From positions 1 to 6,291 of the forward strand of contig CANQGN010000089.1 in NCBI GenBank assembly GCA_947623215.1: DNA of 6,291 nucleotides. The letters run 5' to 3'. The DNA is from an uncultured Clostridia bacterium (GTDB taxonomy: Bacteria > Bacillota > Clostridia > Oscillospirales > Acutalibacteraceae). The translations under genes were made by a program, and so were the position numbers. The notes under the pieces are model-generated. The model was not told the DNA's origin and made no database searches. It saw only the letters and a program-made list of their open reading frames with translations. Below are positions 5,524 through 6,291 of the stretch, piece after piece (position 1 is the stretch's first letter; each line of letters starts with the position of its first letter).

Positions 5524-6291
5524 AAGACCTTTTTTTGCCGGGCTGCGGGCCTGCTGCTGGCCGCGCTTTTAGCCGCGACCCCCGCCTGCCCCGCCGCCGC
5601 GCAAGCGGCGCGCCCCCACCCGGCCATGCTTCGCCGGTCGGCAGACCAGACCGCGCTCCCTCTGCCCGCCGCATTAAAAACAACGGAACCTGTAACACAA
5701 ACCGCCGCCGAACCCGCCAAACCGGCAGAAGAACCGGCGGCGCTCATTACCGCCACCGCCGCCACCGCCCCTGTTGCCCGCTCGGCCGCCCCGGCGACCA
5801 TGGCGGCACCGGCGGCGAATCATCCGGCGGCGCAGCCGATTTTGGCCGCTGCCACGGCGGCAATCAGCACCCCGGCGCCAACCTGGCCGGTTGCCCTCGC
5901 CCCCTTTACCACGGGGGTAGATTTAACCGGCCGCCAAATTTTGCTGACCCTTTCGCTGAACGGAGAGGCCGGTCAAAGCGGCGTTTGCTACGCCGCCCTT
6001 ACCAGAGAAACCGGCAAAGCCGACTCTTTTACCGCCGTCCCCTTTACCCTTACTCCCGGGCAAACGCTGCTGACCTTCCCCCACGCCTTTACCGAGCTGC
6101 TGCCGGGCGACCGGTTAACGGTGTATTGCTGGAACAACGCCATGCAGCCGCTTTGCGAACCCCTTACCCTGCCGGTGGAACCCCGCCAAACCGTTACCCG
6201 GGTGGCGCTAAACCACACCGAGGCGCGGCTGATTCTCTCGCAGAAGCAAACCTTGCAGCTGACCGCCGCCACCCAACCGGCGGAAGTCGCT
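5521..6291 (+). CDS. Secreted Ala/Pro-rich protein with start of a Big2-like Ig domain (3' end outside the window)
   Basis: The frame is open without a stop for 257 codons to the right edge. Residues 1-30 form a Sec signal peptide (MKTFFCRAAGLLLAALLAATP), with likely cleavage around Ala-Gln-Ala (27-29). A Cys at 23 follows T-P-A, a poor lipobox. Residues about 31-121 are a low-complexity Ala/Pro/Thr-rich stretch, probably a flexible wall-spanning linker. Residues about 122-220 look like a beta-sandwich of unknown family (QILLTLSLNG, TVYCWNN). From 224 the sequence VTRVALNHTEARLIL...QTLQLTAATQPAEV matches the start of a bacterial Ig-like group 2 domain, found in many surface and adhesion proteins. 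More domains probably follow outside the window. The promoter, repeats, ribosome binding site and signal peptide agree that this is a real gene. Its function is unknown; a cell-surface or secreted role is inferred. Confidence 0.85.
   Translation, partial: MKTFFCRAAGLLLAALLAATPACPAAAQAARPHPAMLRRSADQTALPLPAALKTTEPVTQTAAEPAKPAEEPAALITATAATAPVARSAAPATMAAPAANHPAAQPILAAATAAISTPAPTWPVALAPFTTGVDLTGRQILLTLSLNGEAGQSGVCYAALTRETGKADSFTAVPFTLTPGQTLLTFPHAFTELLPGDRLTVYCWNNAMQPLCEPLTLPVEPRQTVTRVALNHTEARLILSQKQTLQLTAATQPAEVA

Noticed and set aside
5475..5801. Antisense Ala/Gly-rich open frame of 108 codons
   Set aside because: It is a low-complexity shadow of the Ala/Pro-rich linker on the + strand.

Overview
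The window looks like a chromosomal segment of a GC-rich, endospore-forming member of the Bacillota. It is most likely a gut or anaerobic Clostridia of the Oscillospiraceae/Ruminococcaceae type. Three things support this: a gene for an alpha/beta-type small acid-soluble spore protein, a C-terminal type-I-like dockerin on a secreted protein, and Gram-positive ribosome binding sites (AAGGAG, AAGGAGGAG). The placement at family level is inference. All genes are on the + strand.

Layout. (1) 3-497 is the 3' part of pth (peptidyl-tRNA hydrolase), cut by the left edge and closed by a strong intrinsic terminator (525-554). (2) A vegetative-type promoter (576-604) starts a two-gene unit. Its first gene is a membrane-anchored polysaccharide deacetylase with an intact NodB catalytic core (638-1684). 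The second is a GNAT acetyltransferase whose ATG overlaps the deacetylase stop as TAATG (1684-2424). A hairpin with a T-tract (2408-2452) straddles the GNAT stop codon. (3) 2484-5009 encodes an 841-residue secreted protein made of about seven degenerate beta-rich modules plus a dockerin, with no recognisable enzyme domain. (4) 5136-5330 encodes the spore protein, closed by a long-stem terminator (5350-5389). (5) The gap 5390-5520 holds two perfect back-to-back 22-bp repeats. They run in phase into a degenerate third copy that contains the -35 box of a strong extended -10 promoter (5453-5481). (6) That promoter drives a gene with a TTG start (5521) that runs off the right edge. It encodes a secreted protein with a long Ala/Pro/Thr-rich linker and the beginning of a Big2-like Ig domain.

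Reading. Apart from pth and the spore protein, the theme is the cell envelope and exterior: a surface glycan deacetylase, a dockerin-bearing modular protein and an Ig-type surface protein. No cohesin or scaffoldin, mobile element, tRNA, rRNA or CRISPR array is visible. The least explained parts are the modular dockerin protein, the terminator just ahead of it, and the helically phased repeats ahead of the last gene.
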